Assembly: GCF_018614975.1 (NCBI RefSeq)
Contig: NZ_JAGGNR010000018.1
Location: forward strand, 1 to 64,000
Length of the DNA: 64,000 nucleotides
DNA from: Paenibacillus polymyxa
GTDB lineage: Bacteria > Bacillota > Bacilli > Paenibacillales > Paenibacillaceae
Direction: 5' to 3'
A program made the position numbers and the translations under genes. Shown piece after piece: positions 29,510 through 38,627 of this stretch. Each line of letters begins with the position of its first letter. Position 1 is the stretch's first letter. Under the pieces are notes generated by a model. It saw only the letters and a list, made by a program, of their open reading frames with translations, made no database searches and was not told the DNA's origin.

Positions 29510-30328
29510 TTAATGCTCGTCGTGCGTCTCGATGCTCTGTGAAATGTATACCATCATCAAGATAACAAACACAAATGCCTGGATCGCGCCGATAAAGATA
29601 CTAAAGCCTTGCCACACCACTAGTAGCGGAATCGCTGCAATGGCACCAAACACTTTGAATGTGGTCAGTTTCAGGATCGTTGCGATCAGAACCTCACCCG
29701 CGAAGATATTCGCGAATAGACGCATACCGTGTGTCAACAGCTTGGATGCCGTCTCAATCAAGTTGATTGGCAAGAACAAGGCGAATGGCTTCAGGTAATG
29801 CTGGAGATATCCTCTGGTGTTACCGAACAATCCGAGTCCATGAGATACAAGGAACGCTACGAGAGCAAGTCCCATCGTTACAGACAAATCGGCTGTCGGT
29901 GATTTCCACCAGGCCAGTTCAACGTGTGGATGTGCTTCCGGGTCCTTGGCATGCGCTTCTTCAAACGCCTCCACCGCTGTAACAATCGGCTGACCGAACA
30001 CTTGCGCTTGTTCAGCGCTGTCCACTGCAGTTACCGCTTGGAACGGAAGTCCGAGCATGTTTCCTACAAAAATGAACATGATCATGGAAAGAGCAAGAGA
30101 GATAAAATGTTTACCTTTCTTCATATCCATTGTACTGGAAATCAGATTGCGGACGAATTCTACTGCCCACTCCATAAAATTTTGCAGCTTGCCGGGGTTT
30201 TCAACGGATAGTCTTCGTGTGGCCAGTACAGCAAAAATAAAAACAAGGGCACCTGTGACTACCAGCATCAACACAACCGATAGATCCAGTCGAAATCCGC
30301 CAAGCATAATAATTGGAGCTTCATGCAT
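29510..30328 (-). CDS. atpB: ATP synthase F0 subunit a
   Basis: A 272-residue membrane stator forming the two proton half-channels beside the c-ring. The essential Arg lies in the helix HGMRLFANIFAGEVLIATIL, and the C-terminal helix QAFVFVILMMVYISQSIE follows as in the family. It has about five to six membrane helices. The loop near residues 115-145 (EAFEEAHAKDPEAHPHVE) is longer and more acidic than I would expect. The ATG at 30328 follows AAGGGGTGAG; an earlier in-frame start has no signal. Confidence 0.96.
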   Translation of the reverse strand: MHEAPIIMLGGFRLDLSVVLMLVVTGALVFIFAVLATRRLSVENPGKLQNFMEWAVEFVRNLISSTMDMKKGKHFISLALSMIMFIFVGNMLGLPFQAVTAVDSAEQAQVFGQPIVTAVEAFEEAHAKDPEAHPHVELAWWKSPTADLSVTMGLALVAFLVSHGLGLFGNTRGYLQHYLKPFALFLPINLIETASKLLTHGMRLFANIFAGEVLIATILKLTTFKVFGAIAAIPLLVVWQGFSIFIGAIQAFVFVILMMVYISQSIETHDEH

Positions 30329-30373
30329 ATTTTTCTCACCCCTTTCTCGACTTGAAAGCTGCAGCACCTAACA

Positions 30374-30751
30374 TCATTCTGCTCTGCGGGAATGGACAAT
30401 CCCTATAATCAGTAAGGAATATTGTGCAATGACGAGACCGCCTGCAACCGCATATGTATTGAAGTACTGCGGAAAGCGCATCGATATGAATATACCGAGC
30501 ACAGCGAGTGCCGCTCTTGTCAAAAATCCCAGGTTCACACGCTTCAAGTTACCTTCTGCCGCATCATCAGACATTTTCCTTACTTTGTAGCCCAAGTAAA
30601 ATGCATTGATCCAGCTAATTCCTGTACCCAGGGCCAGTCCCAAAGCAATTGTCTCCACACGTGGCATAAAGGCCGCTGCGAGAAAACAAATCATAAGAAA
30701 GTACATGATGAAAACAGTCATCGATCTGCGGTATCTGGTTAGTTCACTCAT
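30374..30751 (-). CDS. atpI: ATP synthase subunit I (AtpI)
   Basis: A 125-residue protein with four hydrophobic helices, expected to assist c-ring assembly or Mg import as proposed for AtpI. Its segment LALGTGISWINAFYLGYKVRKMSDDA is typical of the family. GGGGG lies upstream of the GTGATG start; I use the ATG. Its start overlaps the end of the atpZ-like gene by 8 nt. Confidence 0.88.
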   Translation of the reverse strand: MSELTRYRRSMTVFIMYFLMICFLAAAFMPRVETIALGLALGTGISWINAFYLGYKVRKMSDDAAEGNLKRVNLGFLTRAALAVLGIFISMRFPQYFNTYAVAGGLVIAQYSLLIIGIVHSRRAE

Positions 30752-30998
30752 CACTTTCCCCCATGACTTTTTTCGCGATAAAGTAGATGCTTACACCGCC
30801 TGCCGCAAGAAAAAAGAGAACGCTTACGGCGATCCATATTCCGTTACCTCCGATGGTCTTGTCCAACCAGGAGCCAGCGTAATATCCGGCAACAGCGAGA
30901 ATGGCAATCTCGATCCCAAAAGCTGTCACGAGTCCCATCGCTTTCCACACATTATCGTCATGGTTACGGGATGAATTTGGTTTGTTCGAATCGGCCAT
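30744..30998 (-). CDS. atpZ: AtpZ/AtpI family small membrane protein
   Basis: An 84-residue protein with a polar N terminus (ADSNKPNSSRNHDDNVWKAM) and two transmembrane helices separated by GSWLDKTIGGNGIW, the pattern of the AtpZ (putative F0F1 subunit) family. AtpZ with AtpI has been implicated in divalent-cation transport for the ATPase. It is the first gene of the operon. The ATG at 30998 is chosen although AAGGG is 11 nt away; a GTG four codons earlier is too close to it. Confidence 0.85.
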   Translation of the reverse strand: MADSNKPNSSRNHDDNVWKAMGLVTAFGIEIAILAVAGYYAGSWLDKTIGGNGIWIAVSVLFFLAAGGVSIYFIAKKVMGESDE

Positions 30999-31027
30999 TT
31001 TCCACGCCACCCTTGCAATCCCAGTTA

Positions 31028-31057
31028 ATTTTACTGAATGATGAGAGCCTTTGTCAA
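31028..31057 (-). promoter_or_regulatory. Sigma-A promoter of the ATP synthase operon
   Basis: On the minus strand TTGACA and TAAAAT are separated by 18 nt. It lies about 30 nt upstream of the first atp gene. It is the best housekeeping promoter I found in the window. Confidence 0.85.
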
Positions 31058-31183
31058 TTGAATGATTTTAGCGTTTTAAAGGGGAAAACGACGGGAATAC
31101 AGACCCTCAAAGCCCATAAACCCGCGTAAACCGTACAGTTTAACTGTATGCTTGCCCTTTATAAATCCGTCAGAAAAAATGTA

Positions 31184-32341
31184 TTATTTTTTGAATTTTC
31201 TGTGAAATGATTCCGGACGCTCACTATTTACACCGAAATGGTGCAAAATCGCATTGACAATTCTTTCAGAAGCATGTCCATCACCGTATGGATTGGCAGC
31301 CTGACTCATGCTTGCATACAATGTTTTGTCTGTAAGCAGAGCTTTGGTCCGTTCATACACACGTTCCTCTTCGGTACCTACCAATTCTAGCGTTCCGGCT
31401 TCAATACCTTCCGGGCGTTCTGTTGTATCGCGCAATACGAGCACAGGCACACCAAACGAAGGCGCTTCTTCCTGCAAACCGCCTGAATCGGTCAAAATCA
31501 AGTGAGTGTGCGGGTAAAAGTTATGCAAATCCACCACGTCTAGTGGATCAATTAATTGAATACGGGGATGATTCCCCAAAATCGCGTGAGCCGGCTCCTT
31601 CACAGCAGGACTTGGATGCACCGGGTACACGATGGCAATATCTTCGAATTCGTCGGCAATCCGTTTGACGGCCTGGAAAATGTTGCGGTGAGGCTCGCCT
31701 TGAGATTCACGGCGATGAGCTGTCATCAGCACAAGGCGTTTGCCTTGGGCCCAATCAAGTACCGGGTGTGTGTAGTCCTCCCGTACTGTATATTGAAACA
31801 CATCTGTTACCGTGTTGCCTGTGACGTACGTACTAGACTCTGATTTATTTTCTTTGGCAAGATTGGAAGAAGACCAATCCGTAGGCGCAAAGTGTAGATC
31901 AGCCAGTACTCCCGTCAGCTGACGATTCATCTCTTCTGGATATGGAGACAGCTTGTTCCACGTCCGCAGCCCCGCTTCCACATGTCCTACCTGGATCTGT
32001 TGCAAGAATGCTGCGTAGCTCGCTACAAAGGTAGTTAATGTATCCCCGTGAACCAGTACAATATCCGGCTTAGCCTCGGCTAACACCGGCTCCAGACCGC
32101 CAAGCACACGAATTGTGATTTCATTCAATGTCTGACGGTCCTTCATCACATCCAGATCATAATCGGGATGAATGTCGAAAACTTCAAGTACCTGATCCAA
32201 CATCTGGCGATGTTGCGCAGTTACGCAAACAATAGATTCAATAGACTCAGGGTGTTTCTGCAATTCCAAAATAAGCGGAGCCATCTTGATGGCTTCCGGA
32301 CGCACCCCGAAGATCGTCATGACTTTAATTTTGTTGGACAT
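31184..32341 (-). CDS. wecB: UDP-N-acetylglucosamine 2-epimerase (non-hydrolysing)
   Basis: A 385-residue enzyme interconverting UDP-GlcNAc and UDP-ManNAc, supplying ManNAc for the wall-polymer linkage unit made by the TagO and TagA homologues at 4.7-7 kb. Family motifs are FGVRPEAIKMAPL at the N terminus, VHGDTLTTFVASYAAF, VGHVEAGLRTWNKLSPYPEEMNR and the C-terminal ILTDSGGLQEEAPSFGVPVLVLRDTTERPE. AAAAGGGG lies 10 nt before the ATG. In B. subtilis the equivalent (mnaA) also lies near upp and the atp operon. Confidence 0.95.
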   Translation of the reverse strand: MSNKIKVMTIFGVRPEAIKMAPLILELQKHPESIESIVCVTAQHRQMLDQVLEVFDIHPDYDLDVMKDRQTLNEITIRVLGGLEPVLAEAKPDIVLVHGDTLTTFVASYAAFLQQIQVGHVEAGLRTWNKLSPYPEEMNRQLTGVLADLHFAPTDWSSSNLAKENKSESSTYVTGNTVTDVFQYTVREDYTHPVLDWAQGKRLVLMTAHRRESQGEPHRNIFQAVKRIADEFEDIAIVYPVHPSPAVKEPAHAILGNHPRIQLIDPLDVVDLHNFYPHTHLILTDSGGLQEEAPSFGVPVLVLRDTTERPEGIEAGTLELVGTEEERVYERTKALLTDKTLYASMSQAANPYGDGHASERIVNAILHHFGVNSERPESFHRKFKK

Positions 32342-32391
32342 TCGAGCAAAGCCCCTTTTCTATAAGTTCCGATTACAAGCATGCGATATGC

Positions 32392-33021
32392 TTATTTAGT
32401 GCCGTATAGACGGTCTCCTGCATCTCCAAGCCCTGGAACGATATAACCATGATCATCCAGACGGTCGTCCAATGCTGCTACATAGATATCCACATCGGGA
32501 TGTGCATCCTGCACAGCTTTTACGCCTTCCGGTGCTGCAACAAGGTTCATCATCTTGATTTGAGTACAACCGCGTTTTTTGAGCACGTCAATGGCTGCGA
32601 TAGCCGATCCGCCAGTCGCCAGCATCGGGTCAATCACAATGAGTTGACGTTCAGTCACGTCTGTAGGCAGTTTTGTGTAGTACTCCACCGGTTGCAGTGT
32701 TTCCGGGTCACGGAACAGACCAACATGTCCAACTTTTGCCGCTGGCAACAATTTCACAACGCCATCCAGCATTCCGAGTCCTGCGCGCAGAATCGGCACC
32801 AGTCCGAGCATACGTCCAGAGATGACTTTACCTTGTGTTGCAGCTACAGGTGTCTGTACATCAATCGTTTCCAGTTCAACATCTCTTGTAATCTCATAAG
32901 CCATCAACGTTGCTACTTCATCCACCAATTCACGAAAATCTTTCGTATTCGTACGCATGTCGCGTATAAACGTCAGTTTGTGTTGAATCAAAGGGTGATC
33001 ACATATTACTAATTTTCCCAT
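32392..33021 (-). CDS. upp: Uracil phosphoribosyltransferase
   Basis: A 209-residue salvage enzyme converting uracil and PRPP to UMP. The PRPP-binding motif [23 protein letters not shown] and the uracil-binding C-terminal loop [17 protein letters not shown] are complete; [13 protein letters not shown] is also conserved. The length is exactly that of B. subtilis Upp. GGAGGG precedes the ATG. Confidence 0.97.
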   Translation of the reverse strand: MGKLVICDHPLIQHKLTFIRDMRTNTKDFRELVDEVATLMAYEITRDVELETIDVQTPVAATQGKVISGRMLGLVPILRAGLGMLDGVVKLLPAAKVGHVGLFRDPETLQPVEYYTKLPTDVTERQLIVIDPMLATGGSAIAAIDVLKKRGCTQIKMMNLVAAPEGVKAVQDAHPDVDIYVAALDDRLDDHGYIVPGLGDAGDRLYGTK

Positions 33022-33176
33022 CTAATTTGTCCCTCCGGTAAGTTCTTCAAGTTCAGCATTTCCAAATATACCTAGCCACCATTCATGGGCTCGATAAATC
33101 CTGTATATTATATCATCACCAACAACGAATTACACCATCAAAGGGCACCCAATCATTACAGAATACCGAATCCTAT

Positions 33177-33218
33177 AAAAAAACAGGACCGGAAAATGAT
33201 CCATCCGGTCCTGTTTTG
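33177..33218 (-). terminator. Rho-independent terminator of glyA
   Basis: ACAGGACCGG pairs with CCGGTCCTGT, then a run of seven T residues on the minus strand. It lies about 235 nt after the glyA stop, beyond repeat copy E, so the glyA message would include that element. Confidence 0.88.
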
Positions 33219-33264
33219 CTCTTGCTGTTATGTCATTGAGAAAATGAAAATGATGAATACAATG

Positions 33265-33393
33265 GCACTCCGCCTACAGAATGATCCTTCGATCGCTGTT
33301 ATCCCCAGATTTTTTTATTCTCCTTTTAACAAGGGAAAAATCCGGGGATAAAGGCGAACGCTTCGCTTCTGCGGTCTCATTCTGTCTGCTTCG
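33265..33393 (+). repeat. Structured interspersed repeat, copy E (cleanest copy)
   Basis: Copy E: perfect outer stem ACAGAATGA/TCATTCTGT; then TTCGATCGCTG; inner hairpin TTATCCCCAGATTTTT/AAAAATCCGGGGATAA; then GGCGAACGCTTCGCTTCT with the GCGAA/TTCGC mini-hairpin. Together these could form a three-stem structure. It lies in the 3' untranslated region of glyA. Confidence 0.85.
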
Positions 33394-33450
33394 TTTTTTT
33401 GTATCCCATTTTAAGAACATCTCAAATACAAACACCATGAGCAAAGTTTT

Positions 33451-34698
33451 TTAGTATTTAAGGTCGGTATAGAGCGGGAATTGGTCTGTCAGTGCAGTCA
33501 CTTCTGCACGAGCTTCATCCAGCTTCGCTGTATCTTTAGGATTTTTCAGCGTTTTGGCAATGATTTTACCGATCGCTACCATCGCTTCTTCGTTCATGCC
33601 ACGGGAAGTTGCAGCAGGTGTACCAATTCGAATACCACTCGTTACAAACGGGCTTGTAGGGTCGAATGGAATTGCATTTTTGTTCACGGTAATGCCGATG
33701 GAATCAAGCACATGCTCAGCTTCCTTACCTGTAATGTTCACACTGCGTGTGTCGATCAGCATCAAGTGGTTATCTGTACCACCGGATACGATGTTCAATC
33801 CTTCAGCGATCAGTGTTTCAGCCAGAACCTGTGCGTTTTTCACAACGTTCTGTGCATATGTTTTGAATGAAGGTTGCAAAGCTTCTCCGAATGCTACCGC
33901 TTTGGAAGCGATCACGTGCATCAGAGGTCCACCTTGGGAACCAGGGAATACGGCTTTATCAATTGCTGCTGCCCACGCTTTGCGACACAGAATCATACCA
34001 CCACGAGGTCCACGCAGCGTTTTGTGTGTTGTTGTTGTTACGAAATGCGCATGTGGAACCGGGTTTGGATGCAAACCAGCAGCAACCAGTCCTGCGATAT
34101 GAGCCATGTCCACCATGAACAAAGCACCTACATCATTGGCGATGGAAGCCAGCTTTTCAAAATCAATGGTACGCGGATATGCACTTGCTCCTGCAACGAT
34201 CAGACGAGGGCGGTGTTTGAAAGCCGCTTTGCGCACTTCATCATAATCAATCAGGAATGTATCTTCCTGAACGCCGTATGCTACAAAGTTGTACAGCAAA
34301 CCGGATGCATTAACCGGGCTACCGTGTGTGAGGTGTCCACCATGGGCAAGGTTCATACCAAGTACAGTATCACCAGGTTTCAATGCTGCAAGATATACTG
34401 CCATGTTCGCTTGTGCACCGGAGTGAGGTTGAACATTCACGTGTTCCGCTCCGAACAACTCTTTTGCACGATCACGCGCGATGTCTTCAACGATGTCCAC
34501 ATGCTCACAACCGCCATAGTAACGTTTGCCTGGATATCCTTCAGCGTACTTGTTGGTCAGAACAGATCCCAGTGCTTCAATTACTGCTTCACTTACGATG
34601 TTCTCGGATGCAATCAGTTCAATGTTGTTCTGTTGACGTTTCAGTTCAAGATTCATCGCTTCCAGTACTGCCGGGTCATTCTTGCGCAATTGTTCCAT
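33451..34698 (-). CDS. glyA: Serine hydroxymethyltransferase
   Basis: A 415-residue PLP enzyme converting serine and tetrahydrofolate to glycine and methylene-THF. The PLP-lysine motif is [21 protein letters not shown]; the N-terminal [15 protein letters not shown] and [18 protein letters not shown] are also conserved. GGAGG lies upstream of the ATG. It is flanked by upp and ywlG as in B. subtilis. Confidence 0.98.
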   Translation of the reverse strand: MEQLRKNDPAVLEAMNLELKRQQNNIELIASENIVSEAVIEALGSVLTNKYAEGYPGKRYYGGCEHVDIVEDIARDRAKELFGAEHVNVQPHSGAQANMAVYLAALKPGDTVLGMNLAHGGHLTHGSPVNASGLLYNFVAYGVQEDTFLIDYDEVRKAAFKHRPRLIVAGASAYPRTIDFEKLASIANDVGALFMVDMAHIAGLVAAGLHPNPVPHAHFVTTTTHKTLRGPRGGMILCRKAWAAAIDKAVFPGSQGGPLMHVIASKAVAFGEALQPSFKTYAQNVVKNAQVLAETLIAEGLNIVSGGTDNHLMLIDTRSVNITGKEAEHVLDSIGITVNKNAIPFDPTSPFVTSGIRIGTPAATSRGMNEEAMVAIGKIIAKTLKNPKDTAKLDEARAEVTALTDQFPLYTDLKY

Positions 34699-34726
34699 GA
34701 TTAAATTCCTCCCAGTTTATAAAAAT

Positions 34727-35320
34727 TCACTCACAAAATGTCGAATCTGGTTGTTCTTCCATACGATACACCGCACGTTCGCCGCCAATCAACTTCGGGC
34801 GGGTCAACGCTGTGGTCACACGGGCATCTCCAACATAGCGAAGCGCTGTACGATAGGGTACGGCTACATGCCGGAGATGCATGCCAATCATCGTCTCCCC
34901 AATGTCCAGTCCCGCATGGGCCTGCACATGTTCAGCCAGGCATGGATCGGTCAGCGAACGATACGCTGCGGATGCCATGGAACCTCCGGCCTTGGGCACA
35001 GGTACTGCACCTACCTCAGTTAATCCAAGACGAGTCAGCACAGAACGTTCCATGACCAGCGCACGGTTCAGATGCTCACAACATTGGAATACCGTGTCAA
35101 AACCGAACTCCTCCTGCACCTCGCGTATACCCGCAAGAAGCTGCTGCGCCACTTCAATGGCACCACTCGTACCAATCCGCTCACCTGCGACTTCACTTGT
35201 GCTTGTACCGATCACAACGATCTGTCCAGGCCCAAGCTGCCCCGCAAGCGCCAGTTCATGCAGGATAGACGCGGTCTGTTCCTGCAATCCGGGTTGTTCC
35301 GAATCTAACTCTATAGTCAT
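34727..35320 (-). CDS. ywlG: UPF0340/DUF436 family protein YwlG
   Basis: A 197-residue protein of the UPF0340 family, known structurally but without an assigned function. Conserved segments are IVVIGTSTSEVAGERIGTSG, FQCCEHLNRALVMER (a Cys-Cys-Glu-His cluster) and VPKAGGSMASAAYRSL. The ATG at 35320 is preceded by GGAGG at 10 nt; starts further upstream lack a signal. It is linked to glyA and ywlE in the same order as in Bacillus. Confidence 0.9.
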   Translation of the reverse strand: MTIELDSEQPGLQEQTASILHELALAGQLGPGQIVVIGTSTSEVAGERIGTSGAIEVAQQLLAGIREVQEEFGFDTVFQCCEHLNRALVMERSVLTRLGLTEVGAVPVPKAGGSMASAAYRSLTDPCLAEHVQAHAGLDIGETMIGMHLRHVAVPYRTALRYVGDARVTTALTRPKLIGGERAVYRMEEQPDSTFCE

Positions 35321-35427
35321 CCTATCATCGCCTCCCGATAAAATCATGCCCGCTGTCTCTTGGCTGTCCTTCGTATTCTTGCACGGCATCTCAGGACCTA
35401 TTATAGCGAATATTCAGATGAAAGACG

Positions 35428-35468
35428 AAAAAAAGAGCAGTCTGCGGGTAACGCAGAATTGCTCTTTT
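35428..35468 (-). terminator. Rho-independent terminator of ywlE
   Basis: AAGAGCA.TTCTGCG pairs with CGCAGA.TGCTCTT around GTTACC, followed by a long T-run on the minus strand. The short frame that overlaps it (35391-35585) is not a gene. Confidence 0.9.
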
Positions 35469-35633
35469 GCCCAGGCGACCGGCCGTTTGTTCCGGTGCTC
35501 CATCGTGGTTATGCCCACTTCGTCGCCAGTTACACCGGATCCTTGTTTTCCCCTTCATCATAAAACAACCCGCAGCTAAAATCAACGGTTAATTTACATC
35601 ACATGTCCTATTTCTATAACCTGCCCCGCAGGA

Positions 35634-36212
35634 TCAGAACGTTCCCAGCTTATCCAAAAGCCGGTCCAATGCCGTCCGAATCTCAGCAGCAGCTATATTG
35701 TAATCATCACGACTTCCCCCAAACGGATCGGAGATGTCGAAACTTGGAATTCGTTGTCTAATCTCAATGGCTCGCTCACGCTCCGATGCCAGGATCTCTT
35801 GCCCAAGGGCACGTTTCATCTCAAGCGTCGCAAACAGGCTGTCCAACTCCTGAACATCACTTAATACCTGTTCATCATCCTCCACATATTCTTTCAATGT
35901 ATAGGTTTTGTGGACTGAATCGGGAAAAACCTGTATGACATGCTGCTTATGACTCCGTGTTAATGTAAGAACCAGATCGGCCCAACCTACCAGGTTAGAG
36001 CTAAGCTGTGTGGAATGAGGTGGACCTTCAACGTTATGATCTCTCAAAACCGCTTCAGCATGTCGGGAGATCGGCATACCCGACGTTGCTGCCACACCTG
36101 CGGAACGAACCTCTACCTGAATGCCGCGCTCCGATGCCAATTTTCGCAAAAGCCCCTCTGCCATGGGGCTGCGGCACGTATTTCCTGTACATACGAATAA
36201 AATATGTTTCAT
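35634..36212 (-). CDS. ywlE: Protein arginine phosphatase YwlE (low-molecular-weight PTP family)
   Basis: A 192-residue phosphatase. The P-loop is VCTGNTCRSPMAEGLL, with the nucleophilic Cys, the Arg and the Thr that in B. subtilis YwlE gives selectivity for phosphoarginine rather than phosphotyrosine. The general-acid Asp lies in SFDISDPFGGS. The protein is about 40 residues longer than Bacillus YwlE, with an insert near residues 95-130 (LKEYVEDDEQVLSDVQELD). YwlE removes marks made by the McsB kinase for ClpCP degradation. GGAGG lies upstream of the ATG. Confidence 0.92.
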   Translation of the reverse strand: MKHILFVCTGNTCRSPMAEGLLRKLASERGIQVEVRSAGVAATSGMPISRHAEAVLRDHNVEGPPHSTQLSSNLVGWADLVLTLTRSHKQHVIQVFPDSVHKTYTLKEYVEDDEQVLSDVQELDSLFATLEMKRALGQEILASERERAIEIRQRIPSFDISDPFGGSRDDYNIAAAEIRTALDRLLDKLGTF

Positions 36213-36270
36213 TGTGTTAGCCTCCCCATTTTACATATGATGCGAATGATATGATATCTCAAGTTTTATT

Positions 36271-36831
36271 TTAAAATATAAACAAAAGTCCAAATGCAAG
36301 CAAGATTGCGCCACCAATAGCTTCGCCGTAATCCCCGAGATTCTGGCTCACCCGACGCCCTAATAGAAGACCCATAACCGACATCACCCCGCCACAAATG
36401 CCAAAGGCAAGTACGGTTAAGATCAGATCACTGCTAAACATCCCTAAGGAAACACCAACGGAGAACGAATCCACACTTACACTGAGGGAGAACAAAACAA
36501 CGCCGAGCAGGGAACGGTGGTTCACCAGCTTGGTATCGCCTTCACGGAATGCATTCAGAATCATATGAGCACCCAGCAAAACAAGCAATCCACCTGCCGC
36601 ATACGTCGTAATGTCACCGAGTAGCGAGCTGACGTATTTGCCCATATACATGCCGATGAGTGGCATGATGATATGAAACAGTGCTGTTACTGTACTGATC
36701 CGCAATACATCCCGCAGTCGAATACCTTTCATGCCAATTCCGATTCCGAGCGAGAACGCATCAAGGCCCAGCGCAACAGCCATGATCAAAATGGTTACCA
36801 ACTGCCCTACATGGGCAGACACATCCCACAT
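36271..36831 (-). CDS. mntP: Manganese exporter MntP
   Basis: A 186-residue membrane protein with six hydrophobic helices that exports Mn(II). The characteristic acidic helices are LGLDAFSLGIGIGMKG (helix 1) and SLSVSVDSFSVGVSLGMF (helix 4), each with the metal-binding Asp. The ATG follows a GGGGG sequence. I looked for a yybP-ykoY manganese riboswitch in the 175 nt upstream and did not see one. Confidence 0.92.
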   Translation of the reverse strand: MWDVSAHVGQLVTILIMAVALGLDAFSLGIGIGMKGIRLRDVLRISTVTALFHIIMPLIGMYMGKYVSSLLGDITTYAAGGLLVLLGAHMILNAFREGDTKLVNHRSLLGVVLFSLSVSVDSFSVGVSLGMFSSDLILTVLAFGICGGVMSVMGLLLGRRVSQNLGDYGEAIGGAILLAFGLLFIF

Positions 36832-36975
36832 CCCTATACCCCCAAGTCACGTAAAGGTTCTTGTACACGATATGCGGACAAGGACCTAAACATGACCGAT
36901 GAAAGACAAACGGCGACGGATCTATGGTTGGATGCTGGCTTTATAGAATCTTGATTTTGTTTTGGAAAAAGAGTG

Positions 36976-37005
36976 ATTAGCTCTCCTGACTGTATGATCA
37001 GGAGA
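36976..37005 (-). terminator. Probable terminator after the Sua5-type gene
   Basis: CTCTCCTGA pairs with TCAGGAGAG immediately after the stop codon at 37008. Only a broken T-run (CTCTTTTTC, ten bases on) follows on the minus strand. Confidence 0.65.
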
Positions 37006-37007
37006 GG

Positions 37008-38246
37008 TTATAAGGGGCGCTGGTTGCCAACTTGTATGAGTTGGTTACCTGCAGCCTTGAGCAGCCGATTCATGACGGCTGCTCCCAGCCCTTCGCGTGA
37101 GCAGGCTTCCGCCACAATATATGTGGCGCCTTGCTCATCGCAGCTGCGCAGCGCGGCGTACAGCCTGCGCGCTGCTTCTTCCAGCTCGCTGGCGTCACCC
37201 AGCGAGAACACGGCATCGGCGCGGTACTGCTCCGCGTGCTCGGCGAACGCCAGCACCGCGGTGCGCTCTCCGCGCTGCGCCGCCTCTGCGAGGGCGGCGC
37301 TGATCCAGGCCGCCACCGCTGCGGGCGGCCCCTCCACCACGCACAGCGCCCCTGCGGGTGCGTAGTGCGTGTACTTCATGCCCGGCGAGCGCGGCGCCGG
37401 GCTGCCCACGCCATCGGCCCCCTCCGCGAGTAGCGCGGGGTCCGTGGCGACACAGGCGGCAACGGCGGACAGCTGTTCCGCCGTAATGCCGCCAGGGCGC
37501 AGGATGGTGACGGTACCGTCGTCACCGACCTGCACAACCGTGGACTCGACGCCCACCCCGGTGGGGCCGCCGTCCACAATGCCGCCGATGCGGCCATCCA
37601 GATCCTCGCGCACATGGGCCGCGAGTGTCGGGCTTGGCCGCCCGGAGCGGTTGGCGCTTGGCGCAGCCACAGGGCATGCCGCCGCCGCGATCAACTGCAA
37701 GGCAACCGGATGGTCCGGCATGCGCACGGCCACCGTGTCCAGACCGGCTGTGACACGCGGGGACACCGCCCCTGGCCTAATCGGCAGCACCAGCGTCAGT
37801 GGTCCCGGCCAGAAGGCCGCCATCAGCGCTTCGGCTGTTTCGTTCACTTCCGTGACCAGATTATCCAACTGGTCACGGTGCGCGATATGCACAATCAGTG
37901 GATTGTCGGAAGGTCGGCCTTTGGCGACAAATACAGCCTCCACGGCTGCTGTGCTACGCGCATCAGCACCCAGGCCATAGACCGTCTCGGTCGGAAAGGC
38001 TACCGTCTGACCGAGACGAATGCAGGCTGCGGCAGCCTGCAAGTCGGCGAGCGCCTGTTGATCGGCGCTCCCCTTTTTCACATCTAACATTTCAATATTA
38101 CCCAATCCGTGATCGTTCTCAGCGCTCACCAAGACGCGTACATCCCACATCTCGGTGACCAGTTCTCCCGGAGCTTTCGTATCACGTTCGTCTCTACCAT
38201 CCCTCATCTCAGAGGTGTGTTGCAATGGTTCGTTTTCTCTGCTCAT
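37008..38246 (-). CDS. ywlC: Threonylcarbamoyl-AMP synthase, long Sua5 type (YwlC)
   Basis: A 412-residue enzyme making threonylcarbamoyl-AMP from threonine, bicarbonate and ATP for the t6A37 tRNA modification. The YrdC domain spans about 75-270: TVAFPTETVYGLGADA, AKGRPSDNPLIVHI, FWPGPLTLVLP and CPVAAPSANRSGRPSPT. SPGMKYTHYAPAG then opens the C-terminal Sua5 domain. It is 66 residues longer than B. subtilis YwlC because of a poorly conserved N-terminal extension (MSRENEPLQHTSEMRDG). An ATG at residue 33 is an alternative start, but AGGA lies 10 nt before the one listed. The C-terminal half is strikingly GC-rich. Confidence 0.9.
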   Translation of the reverse strand: MSRENEPLQHTSEMRDGRDERDTKAPGELVTEMWDVRVLVSAENDHGLGNIEMLDVKKGSADQQALADLQAAAACIRLGQTVAFPTETVYGLGADARSTAAVEAVFVAKGRPSDNPLIVHIAHRDQLDNLVTEVNETAEALMAAFWPGPLTLVLPIRPGAVSPRVTAGLDTVAVRMPDHPVALQLIAAAACPVAAPSANRSGRPSPTLAAHVREDLDGRIGGIVDGGPTGVGVESTVVQVGDDGTVTILRPGGITAEQLSAVAACVATDPALLAEGADGVGSPAPRSPGMKYTHYAPAGALCVVEGPPAAVAAWISAALAEAAQRGERTAVLAFAEHAEQYRADAVFSLGDASELEEAARRLYAALRSCDEQGATYIVAEACSREGLGAAVMNRLLKAAGNQLIQVGNQRPL

Positions 38247-38301
38247 ATATCATCATTCCTAAACTTCAAGTAGGTTAGTTCATATCCATATTCAATATAA
38301 G

Positions 38302-38478
38302 AGGTTGTTCAAAAAGTACGCTTTTGATTACGATAGATGCCTAGCAGCATCATCAACGTCGAATATGAAATTCAGCCGAAATGTCCGTTGCTTACGTAGT
38401 TTGCCTACGCTCCGCTACTCCATTTCTAGCTTCATTCCATCTTCTTGGTACTGAAAACCAGACTTTTTGAACACGCAC
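38302..38478. mobile_element. MITE-like element with 12-bp terminal inverted repeats
   Basis: A segment of about 170 nt is bounded by TGTTCAAAAAGT (38306-38317) and its exact reverse complement (38462-38473). TATAAG occurs just outside both ends (38296-38301 and 38479-38484) and may be a target-site duplication. It has no coding capacity. It lies between spoIIR and the Sua5-type gene. Size, inverted ends and lack of coding suggest a non-autonomous transposable element; the parent transposase is not in this window. Confidence 0.65.
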
Positions 38479-38572
38479 TATAAGTAATTATAACATACCT
38501 GTCCCGCCTCGGATGCCCTTCACACTTCACTCCACGCATGAGTCTCACTATAACTTCGCTACCAATTCATAT

Positions 38573-38607
38573 CAAAAGGGCAGCTTCCAGAATCGAAGTC
38601 GCCCTTA
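38573..38607 (-). terminator. Rho-independent terminator of spoIIR
   Basis: AAGGGC.ACTTC pairs with GAAG.TGCCCTT, then TTTT on the minus strand, 20 nt after the spoIIR stop. Confidence 0.8.
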
Positions 38608-38627
38608 TTCATATTATAAATACGTTG

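Noticed and set aside
31133-31149. Short palindrome TACAGTTTAACTGTA after wecB
   Set aside because: Too small and without a T-run; it could be chance, and no role can be supported.
35391-35585. A 64-codon minus-strand frame before ywlG
   Set aside because: It overlaps the ywlE terminator hairpin.
36832-37005. A manganese riboswitch upstream of mntP
   Set aside because: I looked for the yybP-ykoY conserved core and did not find it.
37100-37980. Long plus-strand frames opposite the Sua5-type gene
   Set aside because: They are a consequence of the high GC content of that gene and carry no family signatures.
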